A DNA stretch of 64,000 bases from Linepithema humile (taxonomy: Eukaryota; Arthropoda; Insecta; Hymenoptera; Formicidae), in assembly GCF_040581485.1 (NCBI RefSeq), contig NC_090134.1, forward strand, positions 20,111,698 through 20,175,697, read 5' to 3'. The notes beneath the pieces are model-generated. The model was given only the letters and a program-made list of their open reading frames with translations, was not told where the DNA came from and ran no database searches. The stretch's first letter is position 1, and every line of letters begins with the position of its first letter. Positions 27,501 through 41,244 of the stretch are shown here, one piece after another. A program made the translations under genes and the position numbers.

Positions 27501-30500
27501 ATCTGAAGATGCTGAAGTTTAACTCTTTTTTTGCGCTGTCAACAAACAAGATAAATCATATAAAGGCTTTATACGAATAAATTTTGATCATTTGGACGAT
27601 CTCTTCGTGATATATAAAAAAAAAGCGAGCTGTATCATCAAGCGTCTAAAACATATTTAAAGATCGGCATTTTTCAACGCCGATTCAATCCTCCCCCGCC
27701 CTTGCTCCCCATGTACAGGTGTATAACCCAATCGAGCAGCGGTTATACACGCGACGCAAAACAAAAAAAAAAAAAAGGAAGAACAGCGAAAAGACAAAAA
27801 GAAACTCAAGCAGTCTCTCGTTACGCTTGTGTTGCAGACTGAGGATGTCCTCAAAGAGGAAGTCGCCACCAACGAAGCTATCGGAGGGCGGGGGCGGTGC
27901 GGGTACAGTGGCAGGCGCCAACGAGGAGGAGGAGGACACCTCGCCGGTGGCCGGTTCCGGTGGCGAGGCAGCCGTCGTCGTCGGTGAGGAGGGTGCCGCC
28001 ACCCCCGTCGACATCGAGGAGTGCTATTCCCATCAGAGAGGCGGCGAGTGCGAGTCGTCCGGCTGTTCGTCGCCGGCGACGACCAGCGAGCCGGATCTGC
28101 GCGACTCGCCGTCGCCCTCGTTGAATTCCCTGCGTACAGCCAAGCGGCAGAGGCTGCTGTTCCTATCGAGCCAGGAGACCCTCGCGCCTTACCACCACCC
28201 CCATCATCATCACCATCACCACCACCATCACCATCACCACACGAACACGTCGTCGTCGTCGGGCGGTGTATTGGAACCGGTGAGTTCCTCGGAGTGCGGC
28301 TCGCCACCTACCCTCCTCTCCGTCGACTCCTACTACCCTCATCATCCTCATCACAACAACAACAATAACACCGTCACGCAAAACAACAATAACAACAACA
28401 ACAACAACAACGGCAGCGGCACCGTCGCCGCGGGCAGCAAGAGATCCATGGACGACGTTCTCAAAAGATTAACGTGCAAGATGAACAGCGAGTCCTTGTC
28501 TATCCAGGACGACACCACCAATACCAGGCGGACGTCACCGCCGCTGTCTTCCACACCAACTGGCCACAATGCGCATAGGTTAGTCCAGGTGATATCAAAT
28601 ACTAAGATAGAAAATTGGGCAAACGGAGCTCTTGTACGGAGCTTCGTTCTATTTCAAATTGTCCGAAATGGGACAATTAAAAAAAAGAATTTATTACTTG
28701 ATTTTAATGAACGAAAGTAAAATTAATTCAGTAGTTCTTTTGCAAAATATTCGAATAATAGTTAATTTGCTCGCGTATGATCTATGATATCTAATAAAAA
28801 ATATTCTCATAGTTATTTTTATTGGAATAAATACGAAAAATGCTTTTGGAATTTTCGGTGCTGTTTAATGGATCTTTCTAATTGTCACTTTAGGATTCGT
28901 GGCCCTCTTTCGCTTAATATTGGTCTGATTGCTATTAATGCGGTCAGGAAGTATCTGCTGAATGGTAGGAAATGAGAGCAGTTCACTGTCGAGAACTTCT
29001 TCCCATTTTCCCGATCGTTCCGACTCCGCGACGATTAATGTGTTGCAGATTCCGCGTCTCTCTCGATAATCGTCTCTCTTACGCAACTTGTGTATGCTAT
29101 TTTAATTATTCTATGTCGACATTGTAAAACATTGTAACAGTGCACTATGGCCAATATCACACTGTTGCAATATCTGCAGTATAATGCGCCACCGTGTCGC
29201 CGAGGTTATCATATCTCTCCCACTTACATAACTGATTAATATAGTATAATGGCAAATCGGAGGCACAGATGTAGGTTTTTACAAGTTACGAATGAATTTT
29301 TGCTTGTGAAACTTGGTTGAAGGCTGTAATTGAAGCATACAAATATTTATTTGATTTTTATCTTGCTTTTATAATGAGGTATTAATTGCGATGCTATTGC
29401 AAATATCGTTGTTTATCGGCCAGATATCTCGATATCACGGTTAGTGATCAAAATCACAGTAAAATTTAACATATGTAGCGCTGATGTTATTTCAGCAATT
29501 TAATAGCAAGATTTAGTAATTTAATAGCATACTAATTTTTACTCGGTGAGAATTTTGATACATTTTTAATTAAATAAATATATATCTTAAAAAATATTAG
29601 TTAAAATTTCTCTATAAAAATAATTAAATCAATGAAAATTTAATGTTTAGAAAAACTCTTGAGGAGAAAAAACCTTCGAATTTCGTCTGTAGAATCATTG
29701 ATATTTTTACGAATATAGCTTACTATGTGACATTTCATATTCTTCATCATCCGATGTTATCACCGGAAATTAGACCGGCAGCTATAATTTTGTTTCCTGA
29801 AAGAAAAGACCACTGTGTCGTTTCTTGCTTCAATATTCTCAAGGCCTAGTATCTCGAATACGGTAACACATGCAGCTAATGAACAGGCAGGGCTTAAAAG
29901 GGACTATTGTCCCGAAACCATGAGGTCAACCTAGCGGTCTTTTGAAACTGATCTCTATTACCATACATTCAGTTGACAATAACCAGTAGCCCAAGAACAA
30001 CAGAAAGAAGTATAATGAATGCGGTAAAACATAGTTCAATGGCCGCTATCAAATAAAAGAAATTAATTTCTGCAATCTACCGATAACTAAATAATTTTAT
30101 TTTCTATTTCATTACATTAAAAATTAACAATTTTTAATAATCGTTTTATTTTTTAATTTCCGAAAAAGTTTATATTAACTTAATTGTGGAACGATTATAT
30201 GTTTCTCGTTGATTTTAAAAGTTTTTTAACGCATAACGAAGAATATTTTTATTTTCCATCGGAACGGATAGTTTATTTTAGCCAACTCTGCAATACTTAA
30301 ATTATGCATTACGTATCCCGAAAAAATCTGCAACATGTGTGCAAATGAATAAAACAATCGTTTGCCTTTCAAACGATTGCTTTGCATCAATAATATCGTA
30401 ATTGCTCTACATAGATAATCAGATCTGTCAATGAATTGATTCATTGTGTCGAGGTAATGACGATATCGCATAATTTTTATTTCCCATTTTACTAGAAAAT

Positions 30501-33500
30501 TGCTCATACAATATACTAGTCGTACAAAGTTGAAAATACAAGTATAAACTGTTTGCGCGTAGCTAATTGCGATCCTTGGTGTGTTATAGACGATCGCACG
30601 ATAACGCTGCTATAAATTTACGCGTGCTTTTTGTTTCCTCTTTATGCCGCAATACTATCGATACATGCATTTTTTTTTATCGCGATATTGGATCTAGGAA
30701 TAGATAATTTAAGTGTTTATGCAAATTGTTTGTGGCACAGTCACAAATTATAACACACTTCCTATTTTCCGTTTCTGTTTTCGCAGCCACTGAGCTGTCA
30801 TTAATGACACAAAAAAAAAAAAAAAAAAAAAATACGTATCTAGTCCGCTATTACGACATCAGATTTGCGTGGAATAATACGTGACAAAATTACACGGAAA
30901 ATAACAATGTAATAGCGGAATTCTCTGCAAAAAGTGTCTTCCCTCGAGCTACATAATGTGCAACGCAATGTCTTACGTTGTCGTGGAGTCATTGAAAGTA
31001 AACGAGTGAGCTTGGCAACGTGGAGAAGCGGTAGCACAGAACTGTGCCAGTCTGCTGCCCACATCGAGTAGACGGCGGGCCAAAATTCTTCAAAAATTCA
31101 GCCAACAGTACAACTTGCACTTACGTTGACGTCCACCTTCTTTTTGGAGCGCGTTCAACTTGACTTCGCGTATCGAAATAACATGGATTCGATTTAAAAA
31201 TATACGGCCAACGGCTCACGATGTTGTTATCACGATATAATTGTACAGTATCCGCGCGCAAACACTTAATACCATTCGATTCGTTTCCGGGATAATTTCA
31301 TCAATTTATTCTACGAACGCACTAGAGACGTGAATCATTAACAGATTAATTTTCTATTCAGTTCGCGCGAAGATAACTCCGATGTCAAGGGTTAAGAACC
31401 CGGCGCGGCCAAGTACATAGTGTATCAAATTCGCTCAAATTTGCTCCCGAACATTCGGACGTACAGACAGCTGTAACAACATTATTATATAAAGCGTCTC
31501 AAATCCGTACGTCATATATGCACTACTGACGTATCGCGTGCGAATCGTATTATGAGCGCGCGCAAAGCATTCGGAGATACGAGTGACTAGCGAGTAGAGT
31601 TATAGGGTGGACAGAAATATCGAGCATTACATTAAGCTCTCAGCTACTCTAAATATAGTCGGTATTGGATAAAAATCCGTGGAATAACCGTCGCATTATG
31701 AACTGGCGATAACTTCGATACATAAAAACCCTCTGATATTTTGGGCGATGGAGAGATAAAAATTTTCATCGACAGTCAGTTTAATAGTGTAACGCTGTTA
31801 AAACGCGGATAACCGACCAAAGTTATAAAAATGCAGGCTGAATTTTTGGAAAGTCAGAATATGGAAATGCAGCGGTTATATATGCAAATGCATTATTAAA
31901 CTTATTGAGTTTTATTCAATAGATCATAAAATAGATGCGTTCTATTTTGTGAATTAAAATTTTTTTAAATCGGGTAAAAAGATTGATAGATAAATAATTT
32001 AGCAATTTATATGCGCATTACAGGATAATAGTTTAATAATCGAATGATTGGCATTTCTAGACATCTAATTATCAATATCTATATTTAATAATATGAGCCG
32101 TATAATTTTGATGAATTTACTACTATAAATCGAACGAGTCTTCCATGAAGATCTCACATGTGAGTCTTGGCGATGCAAGGTGCGAAAATCTCTTTATTCT
32201 TATTGACTTTATCTACGATCCATGTGCCGTCAATTTATCATACATTCGCGCATCCGCTAGCCTACGTACATAAAAACACGTTTGTGTGTGTGTGTGTGTG
32301 TAGAGAGTAACACAAAAGAGACGAGGCGACCATTTATCTTGGCTCGCGCATGAAATTAAGCCCTTCGAGTGTCTTAGCGTGCGATAATAATAACAGGGGA
32401 AAATCTTTCTTCTTATTTCTGAAGGCAGCAAGCACGAACGAAATCCGTCGCCGAGTCATATCATTATCAGGCTAAAGAAAGTCCGCGTGGAATTAAAGCC
32501 TTTCGCGAAGCCGGATGCGCGCTTTCGCTAACTGCCGACTGAATAAGAGAGTTAAACGCTCGGAAAGTATTCAAATAATACACTCTGTTTAATTTCAACG
32601 AAGTACTTATCTCTCAAACTAAGTAAAGGTTCAGTTCTTATATTCTATATGTTTTTCATTTAAACGCATGAAACCGGAAACAAAATTATAAAAATAATAT
32701 GATCTGACATAATGTTGCAATATTGCTCTTAGCTTTGTCGCTTCACATCATTTATGTATATCGTAATCGTAACATTAATCGTTGACCCTGTGAAGAGCTG
32801 TGCTGAAGCCCGCTGAGTGATGCTGGCCTATATTTCGCGTAGTGTGAGCTTTCTTCATAGTCAACGTCGTCACCCTCGTCGTCCTCGCTCGCACAGACTT
32901 TGTCCGAGCGGTGGCCGCCCAGGCGTTGCACAATAAGCCTGTATCACTTATTCGCGGTCCATTTTCTCCGACATAAAGGCGCACAAGCTCGAGGCTGGTT
33001 CCGGGCGGGTGCTCGAGGGCCGGGAAACGGACGGAGGGAACAGGGGGGGATTGATGCGTCCCATCATGGACGCAAACACTCGCTTCGCCCGTGATTGCGC
33101 GGCCGCGGCTCATCTATTATTCACCTGGCTTCCAGCATCGCGTACACGACCGCTACCATCCGGTTTCAACCTAATGCATTGGAGGCTGTCTTTCTCTCGC
33201 CCTAGGAACGTCTTTTCATCGACGTATATTTCTGCTCGACAGCGTTTTTAAAAATTTTTTTTTTATTTAAAAAATTGTAATTATATCGACGATAAAAAAT
33301 TATATATAATTTGTTACTAATAATAATAATAAATACATATGTTAAAACATAATTGCTTTTGATAAGACATATAATTGGCTTTTAATAATGATAAATAATT
33401 ATTTACTATACATTTATTATATATAAAGCAGAAAAGTTTTATTAAATATAAAATTAAATTTATAGATACGGCAAGTTTTTATCGTAAGCATTGTTGTCGC

Positions 33501-36500
33501 CATACTTCGGCTTTTATCTTAGATTATAGTATTAAATCTTTTTATATGTATTCGTCATGCTTATTTTAATTATACTTTTCAAGCAGTTGAATTTTTGAGA
33601 AGCTTTAAAAAGCAAATTTCTATCTCTCTCCTTTCGTTATTGAACGAAATTGACCGTGATTCAATTACGTGTGTTACAGTGGAGGTACGACCACCGTGGC
33701 AAATAACGTGGCTCTCTCACCCCCGGATGCCGGAAGGATACCAAACACGGACGCGCAGGTACAACAGGACGGCGTAGCGGCCCTTCATAGGGTCCTATGC
33801 GCCGAGAGTTTCGCCGAGAAGGAGCGTCAACTATCGGAGATGATCCTACAGCTGCAATTGATCAGAGAGCAATTGCTGCAACAACAGGATCAGTCAAAGG
33901 TAAGCAATTTTCCGTTTATGACACTCGCATAGGCATCATAAACATTAGATTATTATAAAACTATACATATATCAAATATCTCGGATTTTTTCGGATTTTT
34001 TGCAAAATTTAAAATTAATTTTAACATCGAAGCATCGAAATAGATTCTGCTATAATAAATTTCGATTATAAGCGACCAAAAATTTAAGAATGATTAAAAA
34101 TTAAACTACAGGAAAATGCAAAGGGGTAATCAAACTGTTCAAGAAAATAGAAAAGTCCTGCGGAATCTGAGATATCAAATATATTATTAGGAAATGCGTT
34201 TGAAGTAGGAAGTAGAGGATTGGAATGACAGAAAAGTCGCGTATTATGATAGGTAACGATAAAATTCTAGTGTACTGTGACAGGTGCATGATTCGATCAA
34301 CTTGTCCAATTACGTCATACTACGCGAGATATCTTTTACGGCCAATGGGAGAAAAAAAAAGAATGCGTATCGTGCGCGGCCATAACGGTGACGAAATAGA
34401 GAACGACAGATCGAACTGTGTGTCTCAATAAATCGCCAGTTAATGCATGTTGATTGACGAGGGAAAGTGCATCGATTACCGTGGCATTATAATTACGCGG
34501 TTGAATCGCGGTCGTGCAGATATCACAAGCAACAGCAGAAAAATGAAAAACCCGAGTTTCCTCGACGCGATGATTGGTATGCCGTTACGACCAGTTTCCG
34601 TTTAAAAAGACAGATAAATCGCACGATAAAGTATGCACGACCGGCGACTCGACTAGAGAATTGTAGAATAATTGATAATGTTTCGCGCCGCTATGCCACT
34701 CTACGAATAATTTAAAAAAATCCACGCGCGTTCCCGCGCTATCGGAATGTTATGCCGTATTCTTCCGCTTAAAAGCATCTCCGCGATGTTTCTTGACAAT
34801 AACGTCGAGACCTCTCTTCGCGATATTACCGTACTAATAGCGGCGAGTCCATTGCACCTCCGCGAGTAACAGTACACCTTTGATGCGCCTGCATCACGCC
34901 AGAGCGCAATTCGCGACCGCGCCGTCAGACGCGAGCGTCGAGGCACAATGAGATCTCATTGAAATCGCTCCGGCCTGTATCGGATTCGATGAACGCGTCG
35001 AGAGATTAGTATCGCGGCGATGACTCGCGATGCATCGCGCGGCCTCAGAAAGCGCGGGTCATCGCGTGGCCGTGCCGCAACCACGCCGTGCGGCCACCGC
35101 CGCTCGAAGAAATCGCGGGAGACCGGAGGAACCTGTCTGCCCGCAAAAATGCGAGCGCGTGCAGATAATGCCTGACGTGTATTACCGTTATTATGCCAGT
35201 CATTTACGTGCTGTGGAAACGATGTTTCTTCCCCGATGTCCCGCTAAATTCACCCGCCGGCGAAATTCTACGAATGCATTCGCGTAAATGTCCGTCATGT
35301 ACGCACGGCAGGTAGAGAGGCCCACATATCTGAACATTAATATACGGAATTCGGGAGCGGTAACAACATCCGTGGCGTATAAGCATCACGAGATATTCTT
35401 CAGATCCCGCGGGCGGTCTGTCGCGATTCACAAGAAAGAACACGACGTCAAGTGCTGACACATTTTCAATTACATCAATATGCAAGCGAAAGAAGCAGAG
35501 ATGCATACAATTCGCTTTCGAGTGACATGTACCATTGCATTTCATTATTGAAATTATTGCTTTTCTTTCTTTACGATAAATTGCCGTTTATCCTGATAAG
35601 TGAATATCGATTTTTTTAATACGAAATTTACTTCATACAAAATACTTCATATAATACTTACATAAAATACTTCATATAAAATATTGACACTGTGCTTTTG
35701 CAGAATTATATTTAGTAATATTTACGAATCGTTTACGTGTAAGAACGCCGGTTAATGTCGTTATACAATTTGCTCTGCGAGAGAAAGAGAAATAGGGAGA
35801 GAGAGAGAGAGACAGTCAACGGAATCGGGAGTCGTTACGATCGTCCGCAATTGCACCAATAATTGAAACCTGCAATTGGAGTAACATGTAACTACTAGAA
35901 ATGTTTTAACGATAGAGATGAAGGATAAGGAAAATGTGTGATAAAATGAGTTTTCCGGTAATATGTGTGACAACCGTGTTTTGATATTTCCTGTTGGAGT
36001 GATTGTTACTCTATAATTTTATGTCGCTGTAATTATAATATTGTCGGACGAAGAATTGACCTGCTAAGTGGTTGTTGAGTAGACCAGACAGCTTCTGGAA
36101 TGCGAAATAATTTTCCAAGTCTCAAATTTCTTAACCGACATTTAATTGCACAACAAATGAAATACCGATCGTATGATTGATCAAAATATATATAGACGAA
36201 TAACCAATTTAGAAAAAAATCTTAAGGAAAAAGATTGATTCGATCGCTCCTTACGAGGACGTCTCGAACGAGGGTCCTCTAGGGTGAAGAACGTTCTCTC
36301 ATCCGCCATTTCATCGGCGCGTAGTGAAAACGCGTTTGTCGGCGGCGTTTGCGCGCCGGGCGCCTCGAGTTGAAGCGGAAGTGCAGCGGAGGCGCCGCGG
36401 ACGAGAGGGAGAGGAGGAAGAGGAAGAGAGGAAAGAAGAGACACGGAAAAAAAGACGCGGGGGGTGCGAGAGGAGAGCTTAGGAGCAACCGTGCAAGATA

Positions 36501-39500
36501 GATAGGAGCGAGAGCGCGCGAGAAAGAGGTAGGTGGAGTAAAAAGGCGACAAGAGAGACAGAGAAACGAGAAAACGTAGGAGGAAGGCGGTAGTCTCGAT
36601 GTTCTCCTCCTCTTGGGTCGCGGAGGGCGTATAGTAATGTTCGAGTTGGCAGACTCGGGGTCGAGTGGGGGCCTCCCTCTCCCTCTGTTCCTCTCTCTTT
36701 CTCTCTCCCTCTCGCTTGTCCTCTCCTCCCGTTGTGTCTCTCTCTATCTCCATCTCTTTCTATTACCTTTCCACCTGTTATGCGACGCCGTGCCATGCTG
36801 CGTTGGCACAGGTGTGCGCGACCGCGTAGCCGGCGACAGAAACCCGCATGCTCTCCTCTGTCTCCTCAGTCTCTAGCCTTCCCTTCTCCCCGACCTTTCT
36901 CTACCACCTTTCCGCGTCCCTCTCTCTCTCCCTCTGTATTCCGCGCGTCGCCGACTCGACTCCTGTCTTTCCCGGCGAACGAGCAGGCCGATCGCGCGTG
37001 GGCGGCGAGGATCGCGTTCCCCTCTACCCTGAGGCGCTTTCACGGTCCTATCTATACGTTCGGTTGCACCTGCAGCAGGGGTAACACTGTCACGCCCAGT
37101 AGTTCGATCACAGCCGACCTGCTGCACGTCAGACTTTCTCCCTCAGACGCATTCTTTTACCTAAGGCAGCATCGGCAACGGGAAAATCGCATATTATACA
37201 CGATTCTTTTTTATTATTACCGCCAACATGTGATTTTTCGAACAAACGATAATGAATTACGTAACGTATTGTCTTGCAAAAGAAAATTATTCACGAGCGA
37301 ACAAAAGAGTCGAAAAGTTCTTCATTCTTGATCAAAAACTTTGAGTATATTCACGGACACCGGCATCAGTCTTTTTGCGAACGAAATTGAGCCCCTTCCC
37401 CCGCAGGCGTACGTAAAAAGCAAATTATCTCCTCTGGCAGACGCGTATATTTCTCTGAAATAAATTTTCGTTCCCCATAAATTACCAACTTGCCAAACAC
37501 GCGACGCAGCTGCGCGTGAAATTAGTACATTAACACATTTCACCGTACTACTTTTATATATTTTAATAAGAATTACGGTTAGCATATTACCAATGAAATA
37601 TCTACACACATACAGACGCGTGTGAAAATCTTTACGTATGATTCGAGAAAAAAATCCCTGAAAAATATTATTTATTTATTTACATTTTATCTGAACAGTT
37701 TGTTTATCTAAATAATCTTGTGACGGCCGACATGTTTTGCGAAATTTTGTTTGATTATTTTAATGCTATCTTCCTGCACTAGTTTGAATATTATTATATT
37801 GCTCGCGTAAAAACGCATTTAACGAATTATCTTTATATGCATACCTCGTAACAAAGTGTGCTTTAAAAATATGATCTTTGAGGAAGATTAACGACTAGAA
37901 TATATAATAAGCATTCATAAAAAAAAAGCACCACGATTGGAATTTGCATACTGAGAAATGAATAATGTGACGTAATTATATTCGCGAAAGTTATTCGTTA
38001 AGTAATTCATTCCGGAAAATACATCATTATATATATGTAAGTGCCTGCGATTCTCCATTATTAATCATTTGTATTTAATATCTTCGTCAATAATTTAAAT
38101 CGGCGGCAATGGAGCGATTTGTTAAATAAAAATATATTAGCGAGTACATAATTCGCAGTGCCGATAAATGATATTTTTTTCTTAGCAAACGTACAACAAA
38201 ATTTTCAAACTATTTTGCTATATTATTATATGCAAAATATCCACGTATTTGCGTATACACATATCTCCGGACGACAATATCGTTAATACGCGCTACAACA
38301 TGGTCCACAAAGGCGGGGCGAAACCGTACGGGGGCACCGCGTTTCGCGCATCAGGAGCGACAGAGGCACGAGGGGTGGCCGGTATTCGGCGCGGGGCGAG
38401 CGTGCGCTGCCGGTAGCATGTGTATACGTTCATATCCGTTTGTCCATTTGCGTATCGGCCGACGCTTTATGGGAATTAGCAGCGCATTGTGGGTCGTCGG
38501 TGGGCGGGCTGTGTGTGCATCGGTGCAAGAGACACGACCGCAGCCACGGCCGCCACCCCCGCGATCCGGCGGCAACAGCGGCGGCGGGGCTCGCGTCGGG
38601 ACAGTCGAAGGGGGATGGCGCGAGATGAAAAGAGAGGTGGGCGAGGGACACAACGGCTATGGATAGAGGAAATAAGAGAGAATTGCCGTGACCCGGCGGG
38701 ACGGAGGGAGAGATGATTCTCTCTCTGCACCACTGTTTGTCAATACGCGAGCGATATGATCACCAAGTATAATCACCGGCGGACCCGAGAGAGCGCGCCT
38801 GGGCTTTCTGTCAATAGAATGCTACTTTGTGACCTCCCGCGCGCCATCGACCCCGCGTTCTCTTCCCTCCCTCCCGCCGCCCGGCCGCCCCCGCATCCCG
38901 CCGCTTATATATTGTATCAAACGCATCCGAGCGTCCGCCCTCTGAAGCACATCGCCGCTCGTAAAATCCGTATCGACCACGAAGCCGGTAATGTGTACAC
39001 GTACTCGACATACACACATGTGTACACACAGGGGATGCATAGAAATATACGCCGGTGTGGACCGCGCCGGGCGTTCCGTGCCGGCGAACAAAAGTGTGTC
39101 CTCCGTTCTGCATATTTGCGTAACGTGTGTTTTTGTTGCTGTTGCATGCATGCACCCCCGACTCCTGTCTGTTTTTTTGCGCGCGAGTTCACCTCACGCG
39201 CGAGCGGCTACAAAGGGAATCGCGCGCTTGCTATCGCGGCCATTGCGATCGGGATACGTCACACGGGTATATGAGTGTATGCGTGTATGTAAAAACGAGA
39301 AAATCAATGACAAAACCATTACTTGCGCTTATCCGATAATTACGGTGCGCAGGCTTTGCGCACGCATAATTAGCGGTTGTGTTGCTGGTAACTGGATGTT
39401 TAACAGGCTGATTAGCTTACATTTTATTATGTATCTCGTTACATATCGTATTAAGGTGAAATGGTACGTTCGAATTATTCGCCAAACACTAAGGAATTTA

Positions 39501-40971
39501 ATGCGAAACGCCACAGCGCTGTTTTATTCAGAGCCAATAAAATCTATAAAACCGATAAAAACGATACAATTTATGTGACGAAATAAGACATAATGTTACA
39601 TTGCATATGCTAAATAATACCGTCTTTTTAAATAATACGTATTAACATAGATCACTTTTTCAAAAACAGTTCTATAAGAAGTTATTTAACATAACATTTT
39701 TACAGGAAATATGAAAATTTTTGTATTTTTCATCATTTCTTTATCCGAGTCACATACACATAGAGCCACTCATCGTCAGCCCTCTTGCTTATACCTCGCT
39801 TACACCGTACGACCCCCCGATTCTGCCTCCGCTAACGAAGCTTCCGCAAAGTGCGCATTATCACCGCGTCGCATCGTCGCAGCGATTTTTGTAGAGCGCG
39901 ATTCGGTCTGCCGTTAAACAGGCTAAACGAGCGCGGTCGCGTTCCCGTCTCTGTGCCTCTCCATCCGCTTTTCGAGCGAGAGACGCTGACTACGGGCGCA
40001 TCCGCGCGCGAACACCTATCTTCCTTCCGTTCGGTTCGCCCTTCGGGTTCGTCGTCGTCGTCGGATGGGAGCTGTGCCGCCGCGACGACCTGGTCGGTGT
40101 ATCTTTTCGAGCGATCAAAGAATTATCGCACTCGAGCGGCAGCCCAACAGTGTTTGCCGTTTGATCGTGGGGCAACGACGCGTAACTTTGCGTGTTTCGC
40201 GTTATTTCACGCCGCGTTTTAAGAAAATTGCAACAATATAATAAAATAGGCACGTAAAGAGAAGCGATTGAGTGCATCCTGGGTTAACACATACATTACG
40301 ATTGATTTGATTTACAACAGAATAACAACGTCCCTCTATTCGTCTCTATAGAAAATTTCTGCAGAAATTCTCTGGAAATTCTGGACACAGAAAATATGTT
40401 GCGCAAAAAGAATAATTTTTGCATTATAAAAATATTACTCTAAAGTAATACAAAATTAACGATAAATGTCACGCTTCATTAAATATTTCTCTAATTTTGA
40501 CACAGATGTATGCATTTGGTTTTTATAATTCATTATAAATTTGTCGGTTATTATTAGTTAAAATGTATATCGTGATGACTGAATATGATGTACAAACAGG
40601 AATTTTTAAATTTACTATTAACGCGTTAACATATCTCTCACGTACGCTCTTTTCTCTCTTTCTTTGTGTTTCGCCTTTCATTCTCCCGTGCTATATTTGC
40701 AACCACCCCCGCTGGCTCTTTTCATTTCTGTTCTCTTCTCTTTTTGCTTTCCTCGCATCGCGCTCTCCGCGTTTTGCTAGTTCTTCTTTCAACGTCGCAT
40801 CCTAGCTATTTCATTCGCTCTCCTTCCCCCCCCCCCTTAGTTTGTACATTCAATATCTTTTCCGGAGGCTCTGTCCTTCCTATGTCGTACTCAAGCATGT
40901 AATTGCAGCTAATCTTATTAAATTCGCCGACTGATGCCACTCGCTCAAATCGCGCTTTCCCCCCTCTCTCT

Positions 40972-41006
<35 letters not shown>

Positions 41007-41207
41007 TTTTCTCTTTCTGTTACTGCTGTTTTATTCGATCTTCATACTCGTCGTAGCTTGTTTTTTCTGTTTTTCGATGATATTACTAGCTGTTATTGAT
41101 TTTGAGCCGATTTTTTGTGCACTTACAAGAGATTTAGAATGCGACAATATTCTAAAATCCGGATTATATTTAAAAATCAGAGTACACTCAAAACTAATCG
41201 ATGAACA

Positions 41208-41244
<37 letters not shown>

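Larger units (their letters stand above)
12540..27837 (+). other. SoxD intron 1 (15.3 kb)
   Basis: Begins GTGAGT and ends GTTGCAG. I see no nested gene. AT-rich DNA alternates with CpG-rich islands at about 13100-13810, 17690-18310, 20460-21110, 24190-24720, 25260-25560 and 26930-27480. Such islands in a first intron of a developmental regulator are usually enhancers or alternative promoters (inference). Open frames in them are low-complexity or lie on both strands at once. Confidence 0.6.
28579..33679 (+). other. SoxD intron 2 (5.1 kb)
   Basis: Begins GTTAGT and ends TGTTACAG. Mostly AT-rich with no gene I can support. A 22-nt poly-A lies at 30811-30832 and a TG run at 32283-32300. A GC-richer block at about 32830-33200 is open on both strands but shows no protein signature. 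Confidence 0.7.

Noticed and set aside
27719..27844. In-frame ATG 42 codons upstream of exon 2 MSSKR
   Set aside because: The segment contains the polypyrimidine-poor intron end and a good acceptor at 27837, and encodes Lys-rich sequence from an A-rich tract. It is intron unless an alternative promoter lies just upstream.
28579..28720. Read-through extension of exon 2
   Set aside because: Follows a valid donor, encodes non-conserved residues and ends in a stop; splicing to 33680 continues the SoxD protein in phase.
30117..30140. Perfect short AT-rich inverted repeat
   Set aside because: A 10-bp arm of only A and T with a 3-nt loop is expected by chance in such AT-rich DNA.
36181..36753. 190-codon minus-strand frame in intron 3
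   Set aside because: Ser/Leu/Arg-rich translation of GA/CT repeats, with similar frames on the other strand.
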